A DNA stretch of 46,287 bases from positions 1-46,287 of the forward strand of contig CALKBO010000009.1 of NCBI GenBank assembly GCA_937989875.1, in the 5' to 3' direction. Made by a program: the position numbers and the translations under genes. Position 1 is the stretch's first letter, and every line of letters starts with the position of its first letter. The DNA is from an uncultured Collinsella sp. GTDB taxonomy: Bacteria > Actinomycetota > Coriobacteriia > Coriobacteriales > Coriobacteriaceae. Positions 1 through 7,692 of this stretch are shown here, piece by piece. The notes below the pieces were generated by a model. The model was not told where the DNA came from. It worked only from the letters and a program-made list of their open reading frames with translations, and searched no databases.

Positions 1-52
1 GCCAGGGCGCCGCTGACCGGTGGACGGCACCGAGCCGTCATCGAACTGAGAA

Positions 53-82
53 GGGTGAGGCCTCGCGGCCTCCCCCTTTTTT
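53..82 (+). terminator. Rho-independent terminator of the gene upstream of the window
   Basis: A GC-rich hairpin (arms around GAGGCC, 57-62, and GGCCTC, 67-72, extended by GGG/CCC) runs straight into a T-run. Bases 1-50 before it would be the tail of the preceding gene, but they are too short to identify. Confidence 0.7.
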
Positions 83-132
83 GCGTTTGCGGGCTTTTGT
101 CTCACATAGTAGCTGTGTTTTATAACCCTCGT

Positions 133-162
133 TTGTCGCATCTTCTGTGAACGGGCTACAAT
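133..162 (+). promoter_or_regulatory. Likely promoter for the acpS operon
   Basis: TTGTCG at 133-138 and TACAAT at 157-162 are separated by 18 bases. They resemble -35 and -10 boxes placed 30 bases before the acpS start. This is inferred from sequence only. Confidence 0.45.
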
Positions 163-191
163 AACTTAGTCTGTGCGATATGGAGGTGAAC

Positions 192-731
192 ATGGCTGAA
201 GCTGGTATCGGCGTTGATATCGTCGAGATTTCCCGCATGAAATCAATTCTTGAAAAGACGCCGTCGTTTGCTCGGCGTGTGTTTACCGAAGAAGAGCGTG
301 CGTATTGCGATGCATCATCGCGTCCCGCTGCTCACTATGCGAGCCGCTTTGCTTCGCGCGAGGCGGTGCTTAAAGCTCTCGGCACGGGTTTTAGTCAAGG
401 CGTTGGTCGCAAGGATGTTTCGGTAACGCGTGATAAACTCGGCAAACCGAAGGCGCTGCTTTCGGGCCGTGCACTCGAGATCGCTCATGAGCTTGGTGTT
501 GTTGAGGTCGCTCTTTCCATTACGCTTACAGGAGACTTAGCCGTTGCGAATGCCATCGCGATTACCGAAGATGCTCGGCCTAAGCCAAAAGATGAAAAGG
601 TGAGCACCAAGAAACGCGTTGCGCAGACATTTAAAGAGGCTCGCTCTGTTTTAGATGAGCTTGAGCAGCTGCAGAATTCAGCATTGACGGAGCACCTGGG
701 CGATGCTTCGCAAGATACGCTAGGAGCATAG
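192..731 (+). CDS. acpS: Holo-[acyl-carrier-protein] synthase AcpS with C-terminal extension
   Basis: Transfers 4'-phosphopantetheine from CoA to the serine of acyl carrier protein, activating fatty-acid synthesis in the cytosol. The N-terminal 115 or so residues carry both family signatures: GIGVDIVEISR with the metal-binding Asp, and ASREAVLKALGTG with the metal-binding Glu. The start at 192 is preferred over an in-frame ATG at 180 because the Shine-Dalgarno GGAGGTG (182-188) would lie inside the longer version. The usual AcpS is about 120 residues; this one is 179 and ends in a charged, Lys/Glu-rich tail of about 60 residues that matches nothing I recognise. It is followed directly by nnr (next start at 732), so both are probably co-transcribed. 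Confidence 0.9.
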   Translation: MAEAGIGVDIVEISRMKSILEKTPSFARRVFTEEERAYCDASSRPAAHYASRFASREAVLKALGTGFSQGVGRKDVSVTRDKLGKPKALLSGRALEIAHELGVVEVALSITLTGDLAVANAIAITEDARPKPKDEKVSTKKRVAQTFKEARSVLDELEQLQNSALTEHLGDASQDTLGA

Positions 732-2348
732 ATGAAACCGGTTTTGAGTACCGAAGAAGTCGTTCGTCTCGAGGATATCATCGAACGCGAAGGGACTTCG
801 AAGGCCGAGCTTATGGAGCTAGCGGGTGAGTTTGCCGCCAACGAGGTCTTGAAGCTCAATCCCGATCGGGTTCTCGTTCTGGTCGGTTTTGGTAATAATG
901 GCGGCGACGGTTGGGTTGCCGCCGATATCCTGAGCCATAAGGGTGTGGACGTGGATATCGTTTCTCCGGTTGAACCGGATGAGATTCCTGCTGCTCTGGC
1001 ACGTCATGTTGCTCGTCGTACTGCCGGCCGCGATGTGCACGTTTGCGTCGGCCCCTCGCGTGATGAACTCGAGGTTTTGATCGATAAGGCCGATGTTGTT
1101 GTCGATGCCATTTTTGGTACCGGTTTTCACGGGAATCTGCGTGCGCCGTTCTCCATCTGGATTCCTACGGTCAATGAATGCGCCGACTGTGTCGTATCCA
1201 TTGATGTCCCCTCGGGCCTGAATGCCGAGACGGGCGTTGTTGATGACGACTGCATTCGTGCCGAGCATACGGTGACAATGATTGCGCCCAAGATTGGTTT
1301 GTATAGCGCCGATGGCCCTGAGTATGCTGGCGATTTGATCTGCGGCAATCTTTACGACCGTCTTGACGAGGTCATCGATGATGTCGACCACGCCGCCGAG
1401 ATTGTCGAGCCCGGTGACTTAGTTGATTACTTTGCTCCACTACCTACGAATATCGATAAGTACTCCCGTGGCTCTGTGCTTATTGTCGCCGGATCTGCGC
1501 AATATCCTGGTGCTGCCATTATGGCGGCCAAGTCTGCAGCTCGCGCGGGTGCTGGTTACGTGGCAGTCGCGGCTCCTGACGCCTGCGCCAATCTTATTCG
1601 CATGGCACTTCCTTCGATTCCCGTCTTTGCTATTCCGTCTGATTCCCGCGGCTCCTTTGGCGCCGCTGCGCGCATGACGGTGTGCGAGATTGCAAAGAAG
1701 TACAGCTGCGTACTGTGCGGTCCCGGTATGACGACATCTGCCGGCGCTATGCAGGTGGTTTCGGGCTTGCTCAAGCTTGATGTGCCGCTTATTTTGGACG
1801 CCGATGCACTCAACTGCCTTGCTAAGATTGCCATTGACGGTATTGATAGTAATCCCGAGATGTATCGTCGCGAGCAGCCGTTGGTTATGACGCCGCACTA
1901 TCGTGAGCTTTCGCGTCTGGTTGCCGGTGACGAGGTGAACGACCTTGGTACCGCGATTGCGGCCGCGCAGAAGGTTGTCTGGGCTGCAGGCTCCGACAAT
2001 CTGGTGGTCATTGCCAAGGGGCCGACGACGGCTATCTGTGGCGTTGAGCGTGTGCTGCTGCCACTTTCGGGTCCGGCTTCTCTGGCAACTGCCGGTTCGG
2101 GTGATGTTCTCGCGGGTATTTTGGCCGGCACGCTTGCCACCATGCGCGACGAGATGGATCGTTGGGAGTTGCTGTATTCGTACGCCGTCGCACTTCACAG
2201 CTACGCCGGTTTTGCCGCGGCGACGGAGTATGGTGAGAAGAGCGTTATCGCGACCGATCTTATCGACTTGATTGGTCCTGCCATGGAGCTGGCGGCAAAG
2301 GATGCGCTCGAAGATCTGGGAATCATGGACGAAGGGTCGGATGACTAA
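732..2348 (+). CDS. nnr: Bifunctional NAD(P)H-hydrate repair enzyme (epimerase + dehydratase)
   Basis: Repairs damaged hydrated NADH and NADPH: the N-terminal YjeF_N domain epimerises the R and S forms and the C-terminal carbohydrate-kinase-like domain dehydrates the S form with ADP or ATP. In the sequence, the YjeF_N nucleotide-binding segment VGFGNNGGDGWVAADIL lies near residues 52-68, and the dehydratase signature TAGSGDVLAGILAGTLA near residues 455-471. The length of 538 residues is normal for the fused form. The start codon follows the acpS stop with no gap. The pairing with acpS and alr is a common actinobacterial gene order. Confidence 0.95.
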   Translation: MKPVLSTEEVVRLEDIIEREGTSKAELMELAGEFAANEVLKLNPDRVLVLVGFGNNGGDGWVAADILSHKGVDVDIVSPVEPDEIPAALARHVARRTAGRDVHVCVGPSRDELEVLIDKADVVVDAIFGTGFHGNLRAPFSIWIPTVNECADCVVSIDVPSGLNAETGVVDDDCIRAEHTVTMIAPKIGLYSADGPEYAGDLICGNLYDRLDEVIDDVDHAAEIVEPGDLVDYFAPLPTNIDKYSRGSVLIVAGSAQYPGAAIMAAKSAARAGAGYVAVAAPDACANLIRMALPSIPVFAIPSDSRGSFGAAARMTVCEIAKKYSCVLCGPGMTTSAGAMQVVSGLLKLDVPLILDADALNCLAKIAIDGIDSNPEMYRREQPLVMTPHYRELSRLVAGDEVNDLGTAIAAAQKVVWAAGSDNLVVIAKGPTTAICGVERVLLPLSGPASLATAGSGDVLAGILAGTLATMRDEMDRWELLYSYAVALHSYAGFAAATEYGEKSVIATDLIDLIGPAMELAAKDALEDLGIMDEGSDD

Positions 2349-2350
2349 TC

Positions 2351-3496
2351 ATGAATAAAGCCGATTTGACGCGCTGGTCCTGGGTCGAGATCGACCGTGG
2401 GGCGCTCCGTCGCAACACGAGGGCCTATAAGAACTTGCTGAATCCACGTCAGCGCCTGTGCTGCGTGGTCAAGGCCGATGCTTATGGTCATGGAGCTGTT
2501 GAGTGCGCCAAGATCATGTATTCGGCCGGTGCCGACATGTTTGCCGTGGCGACGGTTAACGAGGGCATTGAGCTCCGACAGGGCGGGATTACGAAGCCCA
2601 TCCTCATCCTAAGCGAGCCGCCTATCGAGGCCATTCCGACGTTGCTCGAGTTTGATATCATGCCCTCGGTCTATACGTCTGACTTTGCTCTTGCGTATGG
2701 CGAATGTGCCGTCGCGGCGGGCAAGGTGGGCAAGTATCATCTCGCCATCGAGACGGGCATGAATCGTATCGGCGTTCACTACACGCAGGTGCTTGACTTT
2801 GTCCGCGGTATAAATTTCCATCGCGGTATTCAGTGCGACGGCGTATTTACGCACTTCGCCACGGCCGATGAACCTTCGGGCTGGGACTACAAACTGCAGT
2901 GTCAGCGCTTTACCGAGGCCGTTCAGGCCATTAAGGATGCGGGCTTTGAGTGCGGTATCGTGCACTGCGCCAACACGCCGTCCTCGATGCTCGACCCTTC
3001 GATGCATTTTGATATGATTCGCGCCGGCGTTGGCTTGTATGGCATGCAGCCGTGCGAGCTGAGTGGCCGCGTGATGCAGCTTGATCCCGTTATGAGCGTC
3101 CATGCGCGTGTGACGCGCGTGGCACACCCTGCGATGGGTGAGGGCGTGGGCTACGGTTTTACCTACCGCGTACCGCGTACGCGCGTTCAGATCTGCACGC
3201 TGCCGATCGGTTATGCCGATGGCCTATCGCGTACGCTTTCCAATCGTATGGATGTGCTGTATCGCGGCGAGCGCGTGCATCAGGTTGGCAATATCTGCAT
3301 GGACCAGTTTATGGTCGCCATTCAGTCCAACCCGGCACACGAGATTCCCGAGGCCGAGTATGGTGACGAGATGATCATTGTCGGCCGCGATGGTGATGCC
3401 GAGATCACTATGGACGAGATGGCCCGACTGCGCGGAACGATTAACTACGAGGTCGCCTGCGGCTTTGGCATGCGCCTCGACAAGGTCTACGTGTAG
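2351..3496 (+). CDS. alr: Alanine racemase
   Basis: PLP-dependent racemase making D-alanine for peptidoglycan. The PLP lysine motif VVKADAYGHG sits near residue 40. The second catalytic tyrosine region is seen in the C-terminal beta domain (GYGFTYR and the IGYADG segment). The length of 381 residues is typical. The gene starts 2 bases after the nnr stop and is followed 8 bases later by the uracil-DNA glycosylase gene, so it belongs to one tight operon. Confidence 0.95.
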   Translation: MNKADLTRWSWVEIDRGALRRNTRAYKNLLNPRQRLCCVVKADAYGHGAVECAKIMYSAGADMFAVATVNEGIELRQGGITKPILILSEPPIEAIPTLLEFDIMPSVYTSDFALAYGECAVAAGKVGKYHLAIETGMNRIGVHYTQVLDFVRGINFHRGIQCDGVFTHFATADEPSGWDYKLQCQRFTEAVQAIKDAGFECGIVHCANTPSSMLDPSMHFDMIRAGVGLYGMQPCELSGRVMQLDPVMSVHARVTRVAHPAMGEGVGYGFTYRVPRTRVQICTLPIGYADGLSRTLSNRMDVLYRGERVHQVGNICMDQFMVAIQSNPAHEIPEAEYGDEMIIVGRDGDAEITMDEMARLRGTINYEVACGFGMRLDKVYV

Positions 3497-3504
3497 GAGT
3501 CGCC

Positions 3505-4125
3505 ATGGGCGTCATGCACATCCCTGGCCATACCCATCAGGCACCACGTGAGGTCGCACTCGAGGAAATTGAGGCCGTTCTGGGCGATTGTCACCTCTGC
3601 CAGCTCTACCAGTCGCGTCACAATATCGTGTTTGGCGTGGGAAACCCCCGCGCTCGTGTGATGTTTATTGGCGAGGCGCCGGGCCGCAATGAGGATTTGC
3701 AGGGCGAGCCCTTTGTGGGGGCGGCAGGCGAGGACCTCAACGGCATTTTGTCGCTGGCGGGGCTCAAACGCGAAGACGTCTACATTGCCAACGTGCTTAA
3801 GTGCCGCCCGCCGGGAAACCGCAATCCACGTCCCGAGGAAGTGCTGGCTTGCTCGCCGTTTTTGCGTGAGCAGATTCGAAGCATCTGGCCCGATATTATC
3901 GTGACGCTCGGCAACCCCGCGACGCACTTTGTGCTTAAGACCGAGATTGGCATTACTAAGCTGCGCGGCAGGTTCCACCAGATGGGGCATTTTGTAGTAA
4001 TGCCCACGTTCCATCCGGCAGCAGCGCTACGCAATCCGGCGTGGCAGGAACTGCTGGAGGAAGACTTTAAGATGCTGGGCGACTATCTGGAGCGACATCC
4101 CGCACCAGAGGACGCCTCGGAATAA
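3505..4125 (+). CDS. Family-4 uracil-DNA glycosylase (Fe-S type)
   Basis: Removes uracil from DNA to start base-excision repair. The sequence has motif A GEAPGRNEDLQGEPFVG (residues 56-72) and the C-terminal active-site segment FHPAAALRNP. Four cysteines (29, 32, 100 and 116) have the spacing expected for the 4Fe-4S cluster of family 4 enzymes. At 206 residues it is the usual size. It lies in the alr-tsaE operon, with a start ATG preceded by a weak GGAGTCG-like site. Family 5 is possible but less likely given the GEAPG motif. Confidence 0.9.
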   Translation: MGVMHIPGHTHQAPREVALEEIEAVLGDCHLCQLYQSRHNIVFGVGNPRARVMFIGEAPGRNEDLQGEPFVGAAGEDLNGILSLAGLKREDVYIANVLKCRPPGNRNPRPEEVLACSPFLREQIRSIWPDIIVTLGNPATHFVLKTEIGITKLRGRFHQMGHFVVMPTFHPAAALRNPAWQELLEEDFKMLGDYLERHPAPEDASE

Positions 4126-4137
4126 TAAGGAGCATAT

Positions 4138-4644
4138 ATGTCCCTGGAGCGCCTGGGGGTAGGTACTTACAAAACGACTTGCGCTGCCGATACGGAGTAC
4201 TTTGGCGAGCTAATTGCACCGTGCCTTGAGGACGGCGATGTGCTCATCCTGACCGGTGGCCTGGGAGTGGGCAAAACTCACTTTACCAAGGGCGTCTCGC
4301 GCGGGCTGGGCGATGGGCATATGGTTACGAGCCCTACGTTTGCGCTCATGGCCGTTCACGATCAAGGCCGTATTCCGCTGTTTCACTTTGATCTATACCG
4401 CCTGGAGCATGCCTACGAGCTCGAGGATACGGGCATTTTCGATGTGCTGGGCTATGAGGGTGCTTGCCTGCTGGAATGGGGCGAACAATTCCAAGACGAG
4501 CTGACGGATGAGTATCTTTCGGTGACGCTCAAGCGTGATGAGGGCGACAGCGATGTGCGAACGATAACGCTCGAGGCGCACGGTGACCGCGCAATGGAGC
4601 TTTCCCATTTGATTGATAAGGCTGTACAAGATGAGCTTGCATAA
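4138..4644 (+). CDS. tsaE: tRNA threonylcarbamoyladenosine biosynthesis ATPase TsaE
   Basis: P-loop ATPase that works with TsaB and TsaD to make t6A at position 37 of ANN-decoding tRNAs. The Walker A GGLGVGKTHFTKG is near residues 39-51, followed by the conserved VTSPTFALM segment and the LLEWGE segment. The Shine-Dalgarno AAGGAG lies 8 bases before the ATG. The end of the gene overlaps the start of the TsaB-RimI-TsaD fusion gene by 14 bases, which suggests translational coupling of the whole t6A set. Confidence 0.93.
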   Translation: MSLERLGVGTYKTTCAADTEYFGELIAPCLEDGDVLILTGGLGVGKTHFTKGVSRGLGDGHMVTSPTFALMAVHDQGRIPLFHFDLYRLEHAYELEDTGIFDVLGYEGACLLEWGEQFQDELTDEYLSVTLKRDEGDSDVRTITLEAHGDRAMELSHLIDKAVQDELA

Positions 4645-7015
4645 CGACAACGCGCTGGTGGTGGCGCTCGATACTTCGACCGATATGCTTGCCTGCGCGG
4701 CAAGCTGGATTGATGGGCAGACGGGCGAGGCGAAGCTGGTGAGTGGCGACCATATGTGCCGTCGCCATGCCAATGTGGAGCTCGTGAATACCGTCGACAG
4801 TGTGCTTGCTCAGGTTGGCATGGACCGTGCTGACGTGGGCAGTTACGTCGTCGGTCGCGGTCCTGGTTCGTTTACCGGCGTGCGTATCGGCATTTCCACC
4901 GCCAAGGGCTTGGCGCGCGGCGCCAACGTGCCGCTGTTGGGTGTGTCGACGCTCGATGCCTGCGCATGGACCGCGTGGAAGGCTGGCGTGCGTGGCAAAC
5001 TCGGCATTCTGGCCGATGCCATGCGCGGCGAGGTGTATCCGGCTTTGTATGTGCTGGGCGACGAGGGCCCCGAGCGTCAGTTTGAGCGCGAGCACGTGGT
5101 CAAGGCTGCCGTGGCGCTTGATGAGTGGCGCCAAGCCGCGGACTGGGACCAGGTTCAGCTGACTGGTGACGGTCTCGTGCGCTATGGCAAGCTGCTGGGC
5201 GAGGATGAGGCCGCTCGCTGCGTAGAGCGCGGCTTGTGGTGGCCTTCGGGCGAGGGCCTCCTCCTTGCGCATGCCGCGGGTGACGGCGACCCGGCCCGCG
5301 TCCTACCAATCTATACGCGCCTTTCCGACGCCGAGGAAAACGAGCGCAAACGCCTCGGTCTTGCCGAGAGCGCGCAGAGCGAAATTACGGGCGTCGCCGA
5401 TGAGCTCGCCGGTCGCCATCTGCAATTCCGCCCCATGGGTGCGGCGGACGCCGAGGGCGCAAGTGCGCTGGAGGCCGCCTGCTTTGAAGGCGCTGGACAC
5501 GAGGCGTGGACGCCGGGCATGTTTCTATCCGAGCTGGGCGAGGATGTTGCGGCGCCGCGCAGCTGGTGGGTGGCGCACGACGACGGTCAGCTGCTGGGCC
5601 TTGCCGGCGGCATGGTCGTAGACGGTGACGTGCAGATTCTGGATGTTGCCGTCGACCCGAAGCATCGCCGCGGGGGTATTGCCCGCAAGCTGCTGTCGCA
5701 CGTGAGCTACGATGCCCAGATGCTCGGCTGCACCACGGCTTCGCTCGAGGTCGAGGACGGCAATGAGGGAGCGATCGCGCTTTATAACGCTCTGGGCTTT
5801 ACCGAGGTGGGTCGTCGTCGTGGCTACTACGGTGTCGGCAAAGACGCCATCGTCATGACGGCCCCACTTCCCCTCGTACTTCCGGTCGATAACGCCTCGC
5901 CCGAGCCGACGGCAGCCGAGCAACGCGTATGGCCGCTGCCTGCGCCTGGGCGCTCCGAGGGGGAGCGCGCCGAAATTGAGCGCCGCCGCCTGGTGCTCGC
6001 TATCGAGAGTTCCTGCGACGAGACGGCCGTGGCGATTATCGATGCGGATGGCAATATGCTGGCCAACCAGGTGTCGACACAGATTGATTTTCATGCCCGC
6101 TTTGGCGGCGTGGTGCCCGAGATCGCCTCGCGCAAACACGTTGAGGTGATTGTGAGTGTCGTGGATGCGGCGCTCGAGGATGCCGCAGCATCGCTTGGTC
6201 TTGAGGGTGGAGCCATTGCTCCCAGCGAGCTTGCCGCCGTGGGTGTGACACAGGGTCCGGGCCTGGTGGGCGCCCTCGTGGTGGGCGTTGCCTTTGCCAA
6301 AGGCTTTGCCTACGCTGCCGGTAAGCCGCTCGTATGCGTCAACCATCTGGAGGGGCACCTGTTTGCCAACCTGCTGGCGCAACCCGACCTCAAACCGCCG
6401 TTTATCTTCACGCTTGTCTCGGGTGGGCACACCATGCTCGTGCACGTGAAGGCGTGGGGCGACTACGAGGTGCTCGGTGAGACGCTCGACGACGCTGTGG
6501 GCGAGGCCTTCGACAAGGTAGCCAAGGCACTGGGCCTGGGCTATCCCGGCGGCCCCATCATCTCCAAGCTTGCCGAGACGGGCAACCCCAAGGCGATCGA
6601 TTTTCCTCGCGCGCTTAACAGCAGGGGGGACTACCGCTTCTCGCTTTCGGGCCTTAAAACCGCTGTGACGCTCTACATTGAACAGGAGACCAAGGCCGGG
6701 CGCACGATTCACCTGCCCGATCTGGCAGCTTCGTTTGAGGCGGCTGTCTTTGACGTGCAGTACAAGAAGGCCAAAAACGCATTGCACGCTACCGGATGCA
6801 AGGAATACTGCATCGGTGGCGGCGTCTCGGCCAACCCGCATCTGCGCGAGATGATGATCAAGAAGCTTGGGCGTCAGGGGATTCGCGTAACGGTGCCGCC
6901 CTTGTCTGCCTGTACCGATAACGCAGCCATGATCGCGGAGGTCGCTCGCCGTAAATTCGACCGAGGCGAAATCTCGCCGTTCGATGTCGACGCCGATCCG
7001 AACATGACGCTGTAG
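4631..7015 (+). CDS. TsaB-RimI-TsaD triple fusion (t6A synthesis plus protein N-acetyltransferase)
   Basis: One 794-residue frame encodes three proteins usually made separately. Residues 1-240 match TsaB (VALDTSTDMLACA start and VGRGPGSFTGVRIG motif). Residues 260-410 match a GNAT acetyltransferase of the RimI type (acetyl-CoA loop HRRGGIARKLL). Residues 453-794 match TsaD (LAIESSCDETAVA start, metal-binding HLEGHLFAN, VSGGHT and the C-terminal DNAAMIA). An Ala/Pro-rich linker joins RimI to TsaD. The start at 4631 (MSLHND) is chosen over an in-frame ATG at 4613. The gene overlaps tsaE, so all t6A subunits are produced together. TsaB-RimI and RimI-TsaD fusions are known in actinobacteria; the full triple chain is less usual. 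All domain signatures are intact. Confidence 0.92.
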   Translation: MSLHNDNALVVALDTSTDMLACAASWIDGQTGEAKLVSGDHMCRRHANVELVNTVDSVLAQVGMDRADVGSYVVGRGPGSFTGVRIGISTAKGLARGANVPLLGVSTLDACAWTAWKAGVRGKLGILADAMRGEVYPALYVLGDEGPERQFEREHVVKAAVALDEWRQAADWDQVQLTGDGLVRYGKLLGEDEAARCVERGLWWPSGEGLLLAHAAGDGDPARVLPIYTRLSDAEENERKRLGLAESAQSEITGVADELAGRHLQFRPMGAADAEGASALEAACFEGAGHEAWTPGMFLSELGEDVAAPRSWWVAHDDGQLLGLAGGMVVDGDVQILDVAVDPKHRRGGIARKLLSHVSYDAQMLGCTTASLEVEDGNEGAIALYNALGFTEVGRRRGYYGVGKDAIVMTAPLPLVLPVDNASPEPTAAEQRVWPLPAPGRSEGERAEIERRRLVLAIESSCDETAVAIIDADGNMLANQVSTQIDFHARFGGVVPEIASRKHVEVIVSVVDAALEDAAASLGLEGGAIAPSELAAVGVTQGPGLVGALVVGVAFAKGFAYAAGKPLVCVNHLEGHLFANLLAQPDLKPPFIFTLVSGGHTMLVHVKAWGDYEVLGETLDDAVGEAFDKVAKALGLGYPGGPIISKLAETGNPKAIDFPRALNSRGDYRFSLSGLKTAVTLYIEQETKAGRTIHLPDLAASFEAAVFDVQYKKAKNALHATGCKEYCIGGGVSANPHLREMMIKKLGRQGIRVTVPPLSACTDNAAMIAEVARRKFDRGEISPFDVDADPNMTL

Positions 7016-7027
7016 CTGGTACGGCGC

Positions 7028-7162
7028 GGTCCCCGGACGGAGGGGCCGGATATAAGGTTTCCTGCTCTACAGTTCTGCGCAAGACGAAGGCCACATTAAG
7101 TGGCCTTCATTGCGTGCGGAACTCGCGATAAACCTTATATCCGGCCCCTCCGTCCGGGGACC
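7028..7162. repeat. ATTAA-loop palindromic intergenic element, copy 1
   Basis: A perfect 32-base inverted repeat (7028-7059 and 7131-7162) encloses an inner perfect 9-base stem (7086-7094 and 7100-7108) with loop ATTAA (7095-7099). The arm ends include ATAAGGTT/AACCTTAT. The segment GTGCGGAACTCGCGAT is also found in the copy at 29855-29979 and in a half copy near 12105-12156. It lies just after the tsaD stop. It has no T-run, so it is not a standard terminator. Confidence 0.9.
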
Positions 7163-7422
7163 TTTCTGTATCGATATAGCTTCTGGGCTGGTTTGGCGTC
7201 GACAACGTCCAGCAAGGTTAACAAGCCAGCGTCGAATTTCCGGCGTTCTTTAGCTGAAAGAAAAAGTTGGCGTGCGGAGCTTTGCTCCGCATTTGGGATG
7301 GGAGCCCCCGCGGCTCTCAGGGGCATCTCTCATGCAAAAACTGTCGTGGGGTAAAGTCCGAGGTCAGTGGCGTTTTATACCGAGAAATCCAAAAAAAGTT
7401 GAAAATTCATTACAAATTTGCG
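7163..7422. other. Intergenic stretch without a recognised gene
   Basis: Between the palindrome and the cstA promoter I see no convincing gene. There are two short hairpins, one at about 7272-7290 (TGCGGAGC, loop TTT, GCTCCGCA) and one just downstream rich in CCCCGC. A 63-codon minus-strand frame at 7135-7326 crosses the palindrome arm and was not accepted. Confidence 0.5.
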
Positions 7423-7451
7423 TTGACTTTAGGTAACTAAAGTTTCATACT
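7423..7451 (+). promoter_or_regulatory. Promoter of the cstA leader
   Basis: TTGACT (7423-7428) and CATACT (7446-7451) are separated by 17 bases, a good sigma-70-type pair. This would start transcription near 7458, giving a leader of about 235 bases before cstA. Confidence 0.6.
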
Positions 7452-7522
7452 CCTTTTCAACCACTGGGGGATGTGAACACGCACGGATCGTTCGCATCAT
7501 GATTGAAGAGGATTTCTTGGAC

Positions 7523-7567
7523 ATGTTCACGCATCAGCTAAACATTATCAGCGTAGTAATTATCTGA
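7523..7567 (+). CDS. Putative leader peptide of cstA, rich in Ile/Val
   Basis: A 14-codon frame encodes MFTHQLNIISVVII. An in-frame ATG at 7499 would make it 22 codons, beginning MIEEDFLD. A purine-rich GAAGAGGA (7505-7512) precedes the 7523 start. Seven of the last eight codons before or near the stop are Asn, Ile, Val or Ser, with the run Val-Val-Ile-Ile at the very end. The stop lies 1 base before a stem that can form two exclusive pairings, and a terminator follows at 7621-7657. The layout resembles amino-acid attenuation leaders. That the peptide is translated is inference. Confidence 0.5.
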   Translation: MFTHQLNIISVVII

Positions 7568-7568
7568 T

Positions 7569-7657
7569 GCGGGTTAGCACATACAGCTAGCCCGTACGAT
7601 AACGGGCGGCTGATGAAGATGAGGGCCGTCGAGCGCAACCGACGGCCCTCATTTTTT
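7569..7657 (+). promoter_or_regulatory. Candidate transcription attenuator before cstA
   Basis: Segment A (7569-7578) can pair with B (7586-7595). The end of B (GCCCGT, 7590-7595) can instead pair with C (ACGGGC, 7602-7607). C (7605-7610) can also pair weakly with the 5' arm of the terminator. The terminator itself is an 11-base perfect stem (7621-7631 with 7640-7650) followed by six T (7652-7657). The alternative pairings are seen directly; the direction of control cannot be read from sequence alone. Confidence 0.55.
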
Positions 7658-7692
7658 ATGTCTAGGAAGTTCTTTTTAGAGGAGGAAATGTA

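Noticed and set aside
7135..7326. A 63-codon minus-strand gene
   Set aside because: It runs through the palindrome arm, has no clear ribosome site, and I recognise no family, although its composition is protein-like.
7458..7692. T-box riboswitch before cstA
   Set aside because: No T-box consensus or antiterminator bulge is visible; the short peptide frame and competing stems explain the leader better.
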